64,000 bases of DNA from Phycisphaera sp. (GCA_016125285.1 WGMA01000015.1:1-64000), one strand, 5' to 3'; numbered from the stretch's first letter, positions 8,940 through 17,827 are shown. Notes: generated by a model from the letters alone, not told the origin. Numbers and translations: made by a program.

Positions 8940-9752
8940 TCACCACCACCCGCGACGCTCGCCCTTGGCCTGGCTGAAGTACTGGTTGTCCATCTCGCCG
9001 ATGGTCTTCCACGCGACCGACCCGTCGAGCGCGCCGACCATCGACCCGGCCGTCTGCAGGTCGGGGTTCAGCACGCCGACGGTCACGTCCTGCGTGTCGA
9101 CCGGCCCGAACTGCCCGTGCGACGCGGACGTGACGGGCGGCCAGAGCGTGCCGGACTCGAGGATGTCCGCGGTGAACGTCAGCGTGCTGTCGTCGGACAT
9201 GCGGTGCGGCGAGTACCACCGGCCGACCTTGCCCTTGTTGATGTTCTGGCGCTCGGAGCCGAACGGTCCGCCGACGGTCCACGCGGCGTTGTTCTTGTTG
9301 CGGTGGCCCCACATGAAGAAGTAGCCGCGGCGGACCATCTGCTGCTTCTGGCCGAACGCGTTGCCCGGCAGCCGCCAGTCCCAGTCCGGCCGGTTGGGGC
9401 AGCTGAGGATGTCGTCGCCGTTGCTGTTGTCCTTGAGGTACTTGTAGTTCTTCTGCGTCAGCCAGGTGATGTGCTCGAGCTCGATGTCCCACGGCGCCGA
9501 GCCGCTGGTGTTCCAGATGTTGGTCTGGAACTCGCGGTTGTTGTCGAAGGCGTAGCCGACCATGCCGAGGTGGATCTGGTGCTGGTTGGCGGCGCAGAGG
9601 GCGCGGCGGCTCAGCTCACGCGTGCGGGCGTAGCTGGGCATCACCATCGCCACGAGCAGCGCGATGATCGCGCAGACGACCATCAGCTCGACGACGGTGA
9701 AACCGCGGCGGGCGGTGCGGGGCGATCGGGGCGTGGCGTAGGCGCAATACAT
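8940..9752 (-). CDS. Prepilin-like protein with C-terminal DG motif
   Basis: This 270-residue protein has a 17-residue basic leader, predicted cleavage G17/F18 and FTVVELMVV with Glu+5, followed by the hydrophobic helix (to about residue 40). The C-terminal part has 'MVGALDGSVAWK', matching the DG motif of the family, and a Cys pair in 'DILSCPNRPDW' shared with other members here ('LYCPEW', 'YLCPTF'), perhaps a structural site. A perfect AGGAGG stands before ATG 9752. It follows the FecR-like gene by 49 bp and precedes a second prepilin-like gene, so all are probably one transcript driven by the upstream ECF sigma factor. Confidence 0.88.
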   Translation of the reverse strand: MYCAYATPRSPRTARRGFTVVELMVVCAIIALLVAMVMPSYARTRELSRRALCAANQHQIHLGMVGYAFDNNREFQTNIWNTSGSAPWDIELEHITWLTQKNYKYLKDNSNGDDILSCPNRPDWDWRLPGNAFGQKQQMVRRGYFFMWGHRNKNNAAWTVGGPFGSERQNINKGKVGRWYSPHRMSDDSTLTFTADILESGTLWPPVTSASHGQFGPVDTQDVTVGVLNPDLQTAGSMVGALDGSVAWKTIGEMDNQYFSQAKGERRGWW

Positions 9753-9801
9753 GCGTTCCTCCTGTGAGGCGGGTCGTGGGAGTCGTCCTTCGGGAAGGGG
9801 T

Positions 9802-11277
9802 CTAGTTCTCCGGCGGCCTGGCGGCGGTGATCACGCGGAGCCGATCCGCGGCCTGGACCACGCCGAGCTTCAGCGTCAGCGTGCGGCGGTCCGGGCTGAG
9901 CGTCACCACGTCGGCCGGTTCGTTGCGGCCGACACCACGGGTCTCCTGCCCCTCCAGCGCCAGGTACTGTGCCCGCGCGCCGGGGTAGGTCATGTCTTCG
10001 CGTTTCAGCCGCGGGCTCGACGCGGCGAAGTTCGTGTCGTCGGCGATCACGCCGAGCACCGGATCGCGGAACCGCAGCGTCCCGGTGAACGACACGCGCG
10101 ACGCACCGAGGTCGCCGTCGATCGGGTCGAACTGCACGTAGTAGCAGCGGAACGACGTGCCGGCGGGGATCACCGCGTCGCCCTTGACGAACCGCGTGTG
10201 TTCGCCGGGCTCGGTGAACGTCACCGGCAGATCGTTCGCCAGCCGCGCCTTGGCGCGCTCGACGACCACCAGCAGCGCGTCGTCCAGCTCCGTGGCGTTG
10301 CTGACCACGGAGTCGACCGCGTGGTCCGTCGCGTCGATCAGCAGCATCGGCGGGTCGGCCTCGACGATGCGCCCGCCGTGCGTCACACGCGTCTCGCGCG
10401 GCAGCTGCGCGCCGGGGTCGAAGGCGATCGCCTGCGGCGTCGGCGCGTCGGCGGAGGCCCGCACCGCCTGGCCCTTTGTCAGCGTCACCACCGACGCGTC
10501 GTCGCCGCCGAGCGGCTTGACCGTCACCCGGCCCTGCGCCACGTGCACCCGCGTCTCGCCCGCGGCGTCGACCGTCACGGCGAAACGCGTGCCGAGGTCC
10601 ACCACCTCGTGCGACGGCGTCTCGACGGTGAAGCCGTGGGCCAGAGGCGGGACCGCCGCGACCAGCCGCCCGCGATTCAGCCGGCAGCGGTTCGGCCCGA
10701 CGATCTCGACGTCGACCGCGCCGACCAGCGTCACCGACGCCGTCGACGCCATCATCACCTCCGCCGCGCCGGACTTCAGCCGAAGCGCGCCGCGTGTCAG
10801 CGCCGCGCCGGGGTCGGGCGCCGAGTCGTCGGCCCACTCCGCCTGCATCGCCTCAGTGAACGTCGCGACCGACACGTCCGCGTCGCCGCCGGCGTGGGTG
10901 TACGCCAGCGGGTCGCCGCTGGGGCGCTGCGGCCTGGACAGGCCGTACACCGCCAGACCGGCGCAAAGAAGAAAAACGGCGGCCGCGGCGTAGCGATAAA
11001 CGCTACCACCGCGACCTCCGTGGGCACGCAAATCAAACGGGTCCTCGGTCGTCTCGCGGATCGCCTCGGCCGCCTCCAGCGGGATCGGCCCGGACGTCGC
11101 GTTGGTCATCGCCGCGAGCATCTGGTGCGTCGTGACGATGTCGACGTACAGCTCCTGCGCCGCCGCGTTGCCGCTCATCAGCTCGTCGAGCCGCGCGAAC
11201 TCCGCGTCGCTCAGCTCGCCGTCGCACAGCCGCTTGAGCAGCGCGGCCAGCTCGGGATGTTCGGCGTCACGGCTCAC
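9802..11277 (-). CDS. FecR-domain membrane protein (putative anti-sigma/sensor)
   Basis: This 491-residue protein has an N-terminal cytoplasmic acidic segment (about 1-85), a transmembrane helix (about 104-118, RYAAAAVFLLCAGLAVYG) and a FecR-like domain (about 165-290, 'HEVVDLGTRFAVTVDAAGE'). Its C-terminal module of about 170 residues has a relative at the end of the FecR protein at 13749-15197 (shared pattern 'VTFTEPGEHTRF', 'DPVLGVIADDTNF', 'LSPDRRTLTLKL'). I do not recognise that module. The GTG start at 11277 overlaps the sigma stop as GTGA, exactly like the ATGA junction of the neighbouring cassettes. It probably couples an outside signal to the sigma factor. Confidence 0.87.
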   Translation of the reverse strand: MSRDAEHPELAALLKRLCDGELSDAEFARLDELMSGNAAAQELYVDIVTTHQMLAAMTNATSGPIPLEAAEAIRETTEDPFDLRAHGGRGGSVYRYAAAAVFLLCAGLAVYGLSRPQRPSGDPLAYTHAGGDADVSVATFTEAMQAEWADDSAPDPGAALTRGALRLKSGAAEVMMASTASVTLVGAVDVEIVGPNRCRLNRGRLVAAVPPLAHGFTVETPSHEVVDLGTRFAVTVDAAGETRVHVAQGRVTVKPLGGDDASVVTLTKGQAVRASADAPTPQAIAFDPGAQLPRETRVTHGGRIVEADPPMLLIDATDHAVDSVVSNATELDDALLVVVERAKARLANDLPVTFTEPGEHTRFVKGDAVIPAGTSFRCYYVQFDPIDGDLGASRVSFTGTLRFRDPVLGVIADDTNFAASSPRLKREDMTYPGARAQYLALEGQETRGVGRNEPADVVTLSPDRRTLTLKLGVVQAADRLRVITAARPPEN

Positions 11278-11792
11278 GCGGGGTCCGCCTCCAGCTTGCG
11301 ACGCACGCACTCGGCCAGCGCCAGACGCAGCCGGTACAGCGTCGTGTACATCGAATCCACCGGCCGACCGAGCGACTCGGCCAGCGCGGCCGGCGTGTCG
11401 TTGTCCGCGTAGCGCCGCTCGATCAGCTCGCGCCGCTCGGCCGGCAGCTCGTCCACGCAGTGCCGCAGCGCCGCGCTGCGACGGTCGTACTCCTCCGTAC
11501 GCCGCGTCGACACGCTCGCCAGGTCCGCCAGCAATTGATCGTTGAACCGCAGCCGCTCACGCTTCGCCTTCTTGCGATACGTCAGCACCTGGTAGTAAGC
11601 CACCTTGCACGCCCACGCCCCGAAGTTGGTGCCCGGCTCGAACTCGCCGCGGTTCTCCCACAACGCCGTGTTCGTCTCCTGAAGCACTTCCTCCATCGCG
11701 TTAAAGTTCGCCAGCAGCGACATCAGCATCGCCTGAAGCCTCGGCTGAACCGCGACGAGATCGGTGATGAACTGTTTCGTGTCGTCTCTCAT
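11274..11792 (-). CDS. ECF-type sigma-70 family sigma factor
   Basis: This 172-residue ECF sigma factor has region 2 with 'MEEVLQETNTALWENRGEF' and 'FGAWACKVAYYQVLTYRKK', and region 4 with 'LPAERRELIERRYADNDTP' and 'SLGRPVDSMYTTLYRLRLAL' forming the helix-turn-helix. It is the same subtype as the sigma factors at 3487, 13226 and 56558. ATG 11792 is supported by AGGTGG just upstream; a GTG at 11801 is the alternative. It heads a minus-strand operon of sigma, FecR, two prepilin-like proteins and a sulfatase. Confidence 0.92.
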   Translation of the reverse strand: MRDDTKQFITDLVAVQPRLQAMLMSLLANFNAMEEVLQETNTALWENRGEFEPGTNFGAWACKVAYYQVLTYRKKAKRERLRFNDQLLADLASVSTRRTEEYDRRSAALRHCVDELPAERRELIERRYADNDTPAALAESLGRPVDSMYTTLYRLRLALAECVRRKLEADPA

Positions 11793-11917
11793 GCGTGCCA
11801 CCTGTCCGGGTCGCGCGACCGCGCGTCCACCCCCGGATTGCTTCTAAATGGCCAAGCGTCCGCTGATCTGAACAACGTTGCAAGATATTTTTTTGGAATC
11901 GCGGAATGCGCGACCAC

Positions 11918-11951
11918 AAAAAAAGCCCGCGGGTCGAAAACCCTTGGGCTT
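11918..11951 (-). terminator. Rho-independent terminator of the prepilin-like gene
   Basis: Read on the minus strand, AAGCCC pairs with GGGCTT around an inner CGGG/CCTT-type stem, and the 3' arm runs into seven T. It lies 37 bp after the stop of the gene at 11988-12875 and insulates it from the sigma operon downstream. It is the best classical terminator in the window. Confidence 0.8.
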
Positions 11952-11987
11952 GTGATGGCGTGTTCAGGTTGGGTGGGGCGGCGCGGA

Positions 11988-12875
11988 TCAGTACCAGTCG
12001 TCGCGTTCCCAGTACGAGCCGAACGCGTCGTCGTCGCCGTCGGCGACCGGGTCCCAGCCGTTGAGGTCCTTCTGCCAGAAGAAGTAGCCGCGTGCGAACG
12101 AGCCGTTGGTTCGCCCGGACGACCACGAGTGGATGAACAGCATCTGGTTGAAGTTGACCCACTCCGCCGAGCCGTCGACGTATGCCTGGTTGCCGCCGGC
12201 CGCCCACGCCTTGGAGTTGCACTCGGCCTTGTGATTCGGCAGGTCGCCGTACGCGGCCTTGCGGTCCGTGTTACGCCACTTGCCGCCAACGATCGCCTGG
12301 ATATCGCTCACCAGCATCCAGTCGCTCTTCGACGTGCCCACGCGCACCGGGCTGGCCGAGTACCTGTCCGTCGGCCCGCGCCAGTTGCCCTTGAACGGGT
12401 TCCGCCAGTATTCGATGCCGCCCATGTACTGATACGCCACGACCATCTGCGGAAACGCCGACTCCCATTGCGCCTTGTAATTACGCGAAGGGCAGTTCCA
12501 CGTGTTGGTCGGCTGGTAGCCCTGGCGGCCCTGGCCGATGTCGCCCCAAGGCTCCTGCACCAGGCCGTAGCTGTACCACTGCGCCGCCCAGTCGACGTAC
12601 TTGTCGTCGTCGCGGTTGCGGTGCACCTTCATGTTCGCGGCGTTGAAGCACTTCATCACCTCACGCCCGCGGCAGATGATGTACACGCCCTGGTTGTCGA
12701 TGGTGTACGCCGTCGCCGCGAGGCTGATCTGACGCAGGTTCCCCAGGCACGCCGCCCGGTGCGTCATCTCCGTCGCCTGACACATCGCCGGCAACATGAT
12801 CGACAGCAGCAGAACGATGATCGCAATGACCACCAGCAGCTCAACTAGGGTGAACGCCCGTGCCTTGGCCCTCAT
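11988..12875 (-). CDS. Prepilin-like protein with C-terminal DG motif
   Basis: This 295-residue protein has a minimal leader MRAKARA cut before FTLVELLVVIAII (Glu+5), then a hydrophobic helix to about residue 30. The soluble domain is rich in Trp, Tyr and Asn and ends with 'GNQAYVDGSAEW', the family's DG motif. Start 12875 is preceded by GGAGA at 7 bp; an in-frame ATG at 12890 lacks a ribosome site. It stands alone: a strong terminator follows, and a divergent sigma/FecR cassette begins 350 bp upstream. It might belong functionally to either neighbouring cassette. Confidence 0.86.
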   Translation of the reverse strand: MRAKARAFTLVELLVVIAIIVLLLSIMLPAMCQATEMTHRAACLGNLRQISLAATAYTIDNQGVYIICRGREVMKCFNAANMKVHRNRDDDKYVDWAAQWYSYGLVQEPWGDIGQGRQGYQPTNTWNCPSRNYKAQWESAFPQMVVAYQYMGGIEYWRNPFKGNWRGPTDRYSASPVRVGTSKSDWMLVSDIQAIVGGKWRNTDRKAAYGDLPNHKAECNSKAWAAGGNQAYVDGSAEWVNFNQMLFIHSWSSGRTNGSFARGYFFWQKDLNGWDPVADGDDDAFGSYWERDDWY

Positions 12876-13225
12876 ACCCGATCTCCGCATGTAAGAGTGG
12901 GAGCGGTCGTGCCCGGATCCCATCGAAGGTTGAACGTGGTGGCCCCGGCCGGACGTGAACGGCAAATCGTGCGGCCGGAGACAAGCGTGCCTTCCTCCGA
13001 CGCTACTGATTGTACGAAGGTGGCGGCCCAGTGATACCCGGATTTGCATTTCCCAATACCGACTTTTCGTCGCGCCCCTCGCGCGCCCGCCGCCAGAGGC
13101 CCGGGGTGAGGGGGCAGCCATCGGTTACCCTGACGTTTCGAACCCTCTTTTTCGGGACGCGTGTCCTGATTCGTCGTCGGCGCGACGATTGAAGGGTGAC
13201 GGGCCAACGCCCGGGAGCTTCAGGC
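12876..13225. other. Divergent intergenic region with a palindromic repeat
   Basis: This 350-bp non-coding stretch lies between the minus-strand prepilin-like gene and the plus-strand sigma gene. A degenerate member of the CCCTC/GAGGG palindromic repeat family lies at about 13075-13118 (CCCCTCGCGCGCC ... GGCCCGGGGTGAGGG). A GGGAGC about 10 bp before ATG 13226 serves the sigma gene. I could not assign promoters with confidence. Confidence 0.5.
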
Positions 13226-13756
13226 ATGAGCATGGATCAGGACAGCGTGGTGCGGTGGCTGCTCAAGGAACAGCCGATGGTGCTGGCGTACATCCGCGGC
13301 GTCGTGGGCGACGAGCACCTGGCCGACGACGTGTTCCAGAACCTCACCGTCCTGGCCCTGCACAAGCACGCCGAGATCGAAGACGACGAGCACCTTCCGG
13401 GCTGGGTCCGCAACGCCGCCCGATACGAGGCGCTGAACCTCGTGCGCAAGCGCGGCCGGCAGCGCCTGGTCATCAACACCGACGCGATGGAACTGCTCAA
13501 CGCCGAGTGGGAATCGTACGACACCACGCCCGGCGGCGCGGTCGTCGACACGCTGCGGAAGTGCATGGAGCACCTGACGCCCAACGCCCGCAAGATGGTC
13601 GAGCTGCGATACATCCAGGGCATGAGCAGCGGGGCGGTCGCCGACGCGCTGCAGCGCCGGGCCGACAGCGTCTACCGCGCCCTGATCCGCATCCGCAAGA
13701 CGCTGGCCGAGTGCATCCGCCGCCACACCGTCGAGGAGGGCGCAGCCGGTGCCTGA
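13226..13756 (+). CDS. ECF-type sigma-70 family sigma factor
   Basis: This 176-residue ECF sigma factor has region 2 ('EHLADDVFQNLTVLAL', 'LPGWVRNAARYEALNLVRKR') and region 4 ('LTPNARKMVELRYIQGMS', 'LQRRADSVYRALIRIRKTL'). It opens the plus-strand cassette sigma, FecR, prepilin-like, sulfatase. ATG 13226 was preferred over an upstream GTG (13196) because the extra residues are not conserved. Its stop overlaps the start of the FecR gene by 8 bp. Confidence 0.92.
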   Translation: MSMDQDSVVRWLLKEQPMVLAYIRGVVGDEHLADDVFQNLTVLALHKHAEIEDDEHLPGWVRNAARYEALNLVRKRGRQRLVINTDAMELLNAEWESYDTTPGGAVVDTLRKCMEHLTPNARKMVELRYIQGMSSGAVADALQRRADSVYRALIRIRKTLAECIRRHTVEEGAAGA

Positions 13757-15197
13757 TCACCTCGACGACACTCACGACGACGACCCGCGCGACGACGCGC
13801 CCGACGACCTGGCCACGCGCATCGGCCGCTACCTCGACGGCGAGGCCGACGAAGCCGAGGTCGCCGAGCTGAGCGACCTGCTGACCACCGACCCCGCGGC
13901 GCGGCAGTTGTACGTCGCGATGTGCGTCGGCGCCGGCGCGATGAAGGCGCTGGCGATCAAGGACGCCGCCACCCGGGCGACCAGCGACGACACTCCGGCG
14001 TCGCTGGCGATGCCGTCGGTCGACGCGGTTGAACTTCGACGTGCCCGCGGCGGTCGCGGACGTAGCAGCGATGTGACTCGCTACGCCGCGGCCGCCGTTC
14101 TTTTGATCGTTGCCGGCGTCGCCGCGACGCTGATGCTGTCCGACCGCGGGCCGCACGACGGCGCCGGCCCCGTCGTCTATCAGCCCACCGGCGAGCCCGT
14201 CGGGACGGTCGTCGCGCAGACGCAGGCCGTGTGGTCCGACGACAGCGCCTCGTCGCTGATCGGCCTCGGCGCCCGCCTCGACGCCGGGGCGCGCACGCTG
14301 AATCTCGGTTACACGGAACTGCAGATGGACCGCGGAGCGTCGGTCACGGTGGCCGGGCCGGCGGTGTTCAACATCACGGGCCCCAACGCCTGTCGCCTCG
14401 ACCGCGGGACGCTGCTGGCGCAGGTGCCGCCGGGCGCGAAGGGCTTTACGGTCACCACGCCGGAGATGAAGGTCGTCGACCTCGGCACGCGTTTCGTCGT
14501 ACACGTGTCCGACGACGGGCAAACCGAGGTGCACGTGCTGAAGGGCCACGTCGAGGCGCAGGCGATCACGCGTGACGGCGTGGTGTTCGCGCGGCGCTCG
14601 CTGAACGCCGGTCAGGCCGTCAGCAGCGCCGGCTCGACCGACCGCCTGGCCGACGTCGCGTTCGCGCCGGACCGCTACCTCTGGCCGAGCGACGCCGACA
14701 CGCCGAAGCTCAGCGGCGAGGCCCGCCTGCTGGCCGCGCCCCCGGTGACCAGCGCCATGGACGCGCTGAACTCGAGCGAGATGCTGCTTTTCCGCGAACG
14801 CACCGGCGTCGAGCCCGATGAGACGATCAGCGTAACGTTCTTCGGTCCCGGTCGGCACAACGTCGAAACGTCGCGCAAGAAAGGGATCAAACCCCGTGGC
14901 GCGCGGTACGACGCGTACCTGCTGCACCTCGATCGACCGGGCCGCGACAAGCGACTGACCCACGCGACCGTCACGTTCCCCCGCCCGATCGTCGGCGTCA
15001 TCGCGACACGCGATCAGCTGAACGACAGCGATCAACTCTTCGGCTCACCGCAGACGAAATACCCCGCACGAATCGACCCCCGCTTCGGACTCGATCCGGG
15101 CGACAACGTCGTGATCAGCGAAGATCGCAAGACCATGGAACTCGAACTACAGGGCTACCTCGTCGACCAGATGCGGATTCTGATCGAGGCCGAGTAG
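13749..15197 (+). CDS. FecR-domain membrane protein (putative anti-sigma/sensor)
   Basis: This 482-residue protein has a very acidic N-terminus (DDTHDDDPRDDAPDD), a transmembrane helix at about 120-138 and a FecR-like domain at about 195-300 ('MKVVDLGTRFVVHVSDDGQ'). It carries the same unrecognised C-terminal module (about 330-480) as the FecR protein at 9802-11277. The start is GTG, overlapping the sigma stop by 8 bp. The 30 bases encoding its transmembrane helix (14088-14117) are identical to bases 57376-57405 in the FecR gene 43 kb away, pointing to cassette duplication or recombination. It is the likely regulator of the upstream sigma factor. Confidence 0.87.
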   Translation: MPDHLDDTHDDDPRDDAPDDLATRIGRYLDGEADEAEVAELSDLLTTDPAARQLYVAMCVGAGAMKALAIKDAATRATSDDTPASLAMPSVDAVELRRARGGRGRSSDVTRYAAAAVLLIVAGVAATLMLSDRGPHDGAGPVVYQPTGEPVGTVVAQTQAVWSDDSASSLIGLGARLDAGARTLNLGYTELQMDRGASVTVAGPAVFNITGPNACRLDRGTLLAQVPPGAKGFTVTTPEMKVVDLGTRFVVHVSDDGQTEVHVLKGHVEAQAITRDGVVFARRSLNAGQAVSSAGSTDRLADVAFAPDRYLWPSDADTPKLSGEARLLAAPPVTSAMDALNSSEMLLFRERTGVEPDETISVTFFGPGRHNVETSRKKGIKPRGARYDAYLLHLDRPGRDKRLTHATVTFPRPIVGVIATRDQLNDSDQLFGSPQTKYPARIDPRFGLDPGDNVVISEDRKTMELELQGYLVDQMRILIEAE

Positions 15198-15235
15198 CGC
15201 GCACTGAATCCGGGGACGACAAAGGAGAGACCGCG

Positions 15236-16021
15236 ATGTCTCAGTCGGGACCGCGCTATCGTTGCGCCTTCACGATCGTCGAACTGCTGGTGGTGATGAG
15301 CATCATCATCCTGCTGCTGGCGATCATTCTGCCCTCGGCGAAGCGGGCGCGCGCCACGGCGAAGTTGGCGGTGTGCCAGGCGCAGCAGCACCAGATCAGC
15401 ATCGCGGCGATGAGCTACAGCTGCGATCATTTCGGGTCGTTCATGCCGCACACGCCGGACCCCGACACGTCGTTCGGCGGCGGCGTCTGGGCCGTGGCTC
15501 AGAAGATCCAGAACCCCAACAAGGCGAAGTATCGCGGCGCCGGCCTGCTGATCAGCGAGGGCTACATCTCCGAGCCGCGTGTGCTGTATTGCCCGGAATG
15601 GTCGTTCCCGGGGTTCGGCTACGGCGAACTTTCAGACATGCTGCCCGGGCAGGGCGGCTGGCCCGAAGCGCAGCAGGCGGTGATGCCGACCGGTCTCATC
15701 AAGTGCTCGTATCACTACCGCGCGTCTTACACGCGCGGCATCGACGGCAGCAAGGGCCGACGCTTCCGGGCCAGCGACCCGGGCAACCTCGCGATCATGG
15801 CCGACCACTGGACCGATCACATCAAGGACGCGCCCGGCAGCGAGGGCGTCGGCGAGGGCATCTTCGGACACAGCTACCTGACGGGGTACAATGTGGCATA
15901 CATCGATGGCCACATCCGGTACAAGCCGGACTTTGAGCAATACATCATGAATTCCAACGTTTCAAAGACAGACCACGACTTGATCGAGTTGTTCTGGCGG
16001 AACTGGTTCGACGCGCAATGA
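15236..16021 (+). CDS. Prepilin-like protein with C-terminal DG motif
   Basis: This 261-residue protein has the leader MSQSGPRYRCA, predicted cleavage A11/F12, FTIVELLVV with Glu+5 and a helix to about residue 33. It ends with 'YNVAYIDGHIRYK', the DG motif. A Cys-Pro pair 'VLYCPEWSF' is present, as in its paralogues. AAAGGAGAG is placed well before ATG 15236. It lies 38 bp after the FecR gene and 18 bp before the sulfatase gene, so the four genes form one transcript. Confidence 0.88.
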   Translation: MSQSGPRYRCAFTIVELLVVMSIIILLLAIILPSAKRARATAKLAVCQAQQHQISIAAMSYSCDHFGSFMPHTPDPDTSFGGGVWAVAQKIQNPNKAKYRGAGLLISEGYISEPRVLYCPEWSFPGFGYGELSDMLPGQGGWPEAQQAVMPTGLIKCSYHYRASYTRGIDGSKGRRFRASDPGNLAIMADHWTDHIKDAPGSEGVGEGIFGHSYLTGYNVAYIDGHIRYKPDFEQYIMNSNVSKTDHDLIELFWRNWFDAQ

Positions 16022-16039
16022 TTCAAGGAGTTTGATGAC

Positions 16040-17602
16040 ATGGCGATCTTCGGTCGAGTCGGCGTAGCACGGGCCCTGATGTTGCTGGTGTGCCTGGTGT
16101 TCGCGCACGGCGCGGTCCGCGCCGAGGCGGCGTCGAAGCCGAACATCGTCTACATCCTCTGCGACGACCTGGGCTACGGCGACGTGCACTGCCTCAACAC
16201 GTCGCGCGGCAAGATCGCCACGCCCTGCATCGACAAGCTCGCCTCGCAGAGCATGACCTTCACCGACGCCCACTCCGGCTCGTCGGTCTGCACGCCCACA
16301 CGCTACGGCATCATGACCGGACGCTACGCGTGGCGCTCGCGCCTGCAGCACGGCGTCGTGACGGGCCACGCCGATCCGCTCATCGCCGCCGACCGGCTCA
16401 CCGTCGCCTCCATGCTCCGCCAGCAGGGCTACAACACGGCGATCATCGGCAAGTGGCACCTGAACTACAACTACGTCAATCCCGACGGCGCCAAGGCCGC
16501 GGGCGTCGCCCCCAACGGCGAAGACGGCGACGATTCGCCCGTGCAGAAGAAGAAGGGCAAGAGGGAAGGCGGCAACGCCGGGGTGAGGGTCGGCACGATG
16601 ATCCCCGACGGCCCGGTCACCCGCGGGTTCGACTACTTCTTCGGCTTCCACCACGCCCGCGAGATGCGCTGGCTCGTCGAGAACGACCGCATCATCAAGG
16701 ACCTGCCGACGATCGAGATGCTGCCGTTGCTGACGAAGAAGGCCGTGTCGTACATCAATGAGCACGCCGCCGAAGCCAAGGCCGGCAAGCCGTTCTTCCT
16801 GTACATCCCCTGGAGCGCGCCCCACACGCCGATCGACCCGGCGCCGCAGTGGCAGGGCAAGAGCGGCATCAGCCCCTACGCCGACTTCGTCATGCAGACC
16901 GACTGGTCCACCGGCCAGGTCCTCGGCGCCCTCGACGCCAACGGCCTGACCGACAATACGCTCGTCATCTTCACCTCCGATAACGGCTGCTCGAAGGCCG
17001 CGAACTTCAAAACGCTCAACGCCGCGGGCCACTACCCCAGCGCCGACATGCGCGGCTCCAAGGCCGACATCTGGGACGGCGGACACCGCGTCGCGTTCTT
17101 CGTCCGCTGGCCCGGCGGCGGCGTGAAGCCCGGCTCCACCTGCGAGCAGACCATCTGCCACACCGACCTCATGGCCACCGCCGCCGAGATCACCGGCGCC
17201 ACCTACCCGCCCAACGCCGCCGAAGACAGCGTCAGCTTCCTGCCCGCGCTGTCCGGCAAGCCGATCCCCGCCGACCGACCCGCGATCGTCCATCATTCCA
17301 TCTCCGGCAAGTTCGCCATCCGGCAGGGCCCGTGGAAGCTCATCCTCACGCCCGGCTCCGGCGGGTGGTCCGACCCCTCCGACGCCGCCGCTCGCAAGAA
17401 GGGCTGGCCCGACATCCAGCTCTACCGCATGGACAAGGACCTCGGCGAGGAACAGAACCTCCAGGCCGAGGACCACGACGAGGTCCAGCGCCTCCTGCAG
17501 GTTCTCCAGCAGATCGTCGAGCAGGGCCGAAGCACGCCCGGGCCCGCGCAGTCCAACGACGTGGCCGTCGACATCCTCAAGGGCGCGAAGGTCGGCGAGT
17601 GA
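16040..17602 (+). CDS. Secreted arylsulfatase-type sulfatase
   Basis: This 520-residue enzyme has a signal peptide (about 1-31, MLLVCLVFAHGAVRAEA). Metal residues D42-D43 are in 'LCDDLGYGD' and the formylglycine site C84-T-P-T-R-Y-G is perfect. Other conserved blocks are 'IIGKWHL', 'PFFLYIPWSAPHTP', 'FTSDNGCS' and 'GSKADIWDGGHRVAFFVRWPG', as in arylsulfatase A-type enzymes. A lysine-rich loop near residues 170-180 (QKKKGKREGG) is not usual. AAGGAG precedes the start. It is the terminal gene of the plus-strand sigma/FecR/prepilin cassette. The preference for a given sulfated glycan is unknown. Confidence 0.93.
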   Translation: MAIFGRVGVARALMLLVCLVFAHGAVRAEAASKPNIVYILCDDLGYGDVHCLNTSRGKIATPCIDKLASQSMTFTDAHSGSSVCTPTRYGIMTGRYAWRSRLQHGVVTGHADPLIAADRLTVASMLRQQGYNTAIIGKWHLNYNYVNPDGAKAAGVAPNGEDGDDSPVQKKKGKREGGNAGVRVGTMIPDGPVTRGFDYFFGFHHAREMRWLVENDRIIKDLPTIEMLPLLTKKAVSYINEHAAEAKAGKPFFLYIPWSAPHTPIDPAPQWQGKSGISPYADFVMQTDWSTGQVLGALDANGLTDNTLVIFTSDNGCSKAANFKTLNAAGHYPSADMRGSKADIWDGGHRVAFFVRWPGGGVKPGSTCEQTICHTDLMATAAEITGATYPPNAAEDSVSFLPALSGKPIPADRPAIVHHSISGKFAIRQGPWKLILTPGSGGWSDPSDAAARKKGWPDIQLYRMDKDLGEEQNLQAEDHDEVQRLLQVLQQIVEQGRSTPGPAQSNDVAVDILKGAKVGE

Positions 17603-17718
17603 TCGCGACCCGGCGGACCGGTCGACCCGATTCGCTTAGCTCGCTGGGGCGTCGTCGTTTCGGTCGCACGCGCCGCGCGCGGCCGCTTCTCGTCACCTCC
17701 GGGTGCTTTTATCGGCGC

Positions 17719-17746
17719 TTGACGGGCACCCGTAATTCACAAAAAT
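17719..17746 (+). promoter_or_regulatory. Candidate promoter of the pfa-ole operon with embedded palindrome
   Basis: TTGACG (17719-17724, 5 of 6 matches to -35) and AAAAAT (17741-17746, 4 of 6 to -10) are 16 bp apart in an AT-rich patch of an otherwise GC-rich region. The perfect inverted repeat ACGGG-CA-CCCGT (17722-17733) fills the spacer and would suit a repressor. Two direct GTTCGACA copies (17753-17760, 17763-17770) follow, 10 bp apart. This is the only promoter-like patch in the 225 bp before pfaD. Confidence 0.42.
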
Positions 17747-17827
17747 AGAAGGGTTCGACAGCGTTCGACAAGGCGTGATAGCGGGTGGTACAGGCCCCGC
17801 CGATGTTCCCGTCGAGAGGTGATTGCG

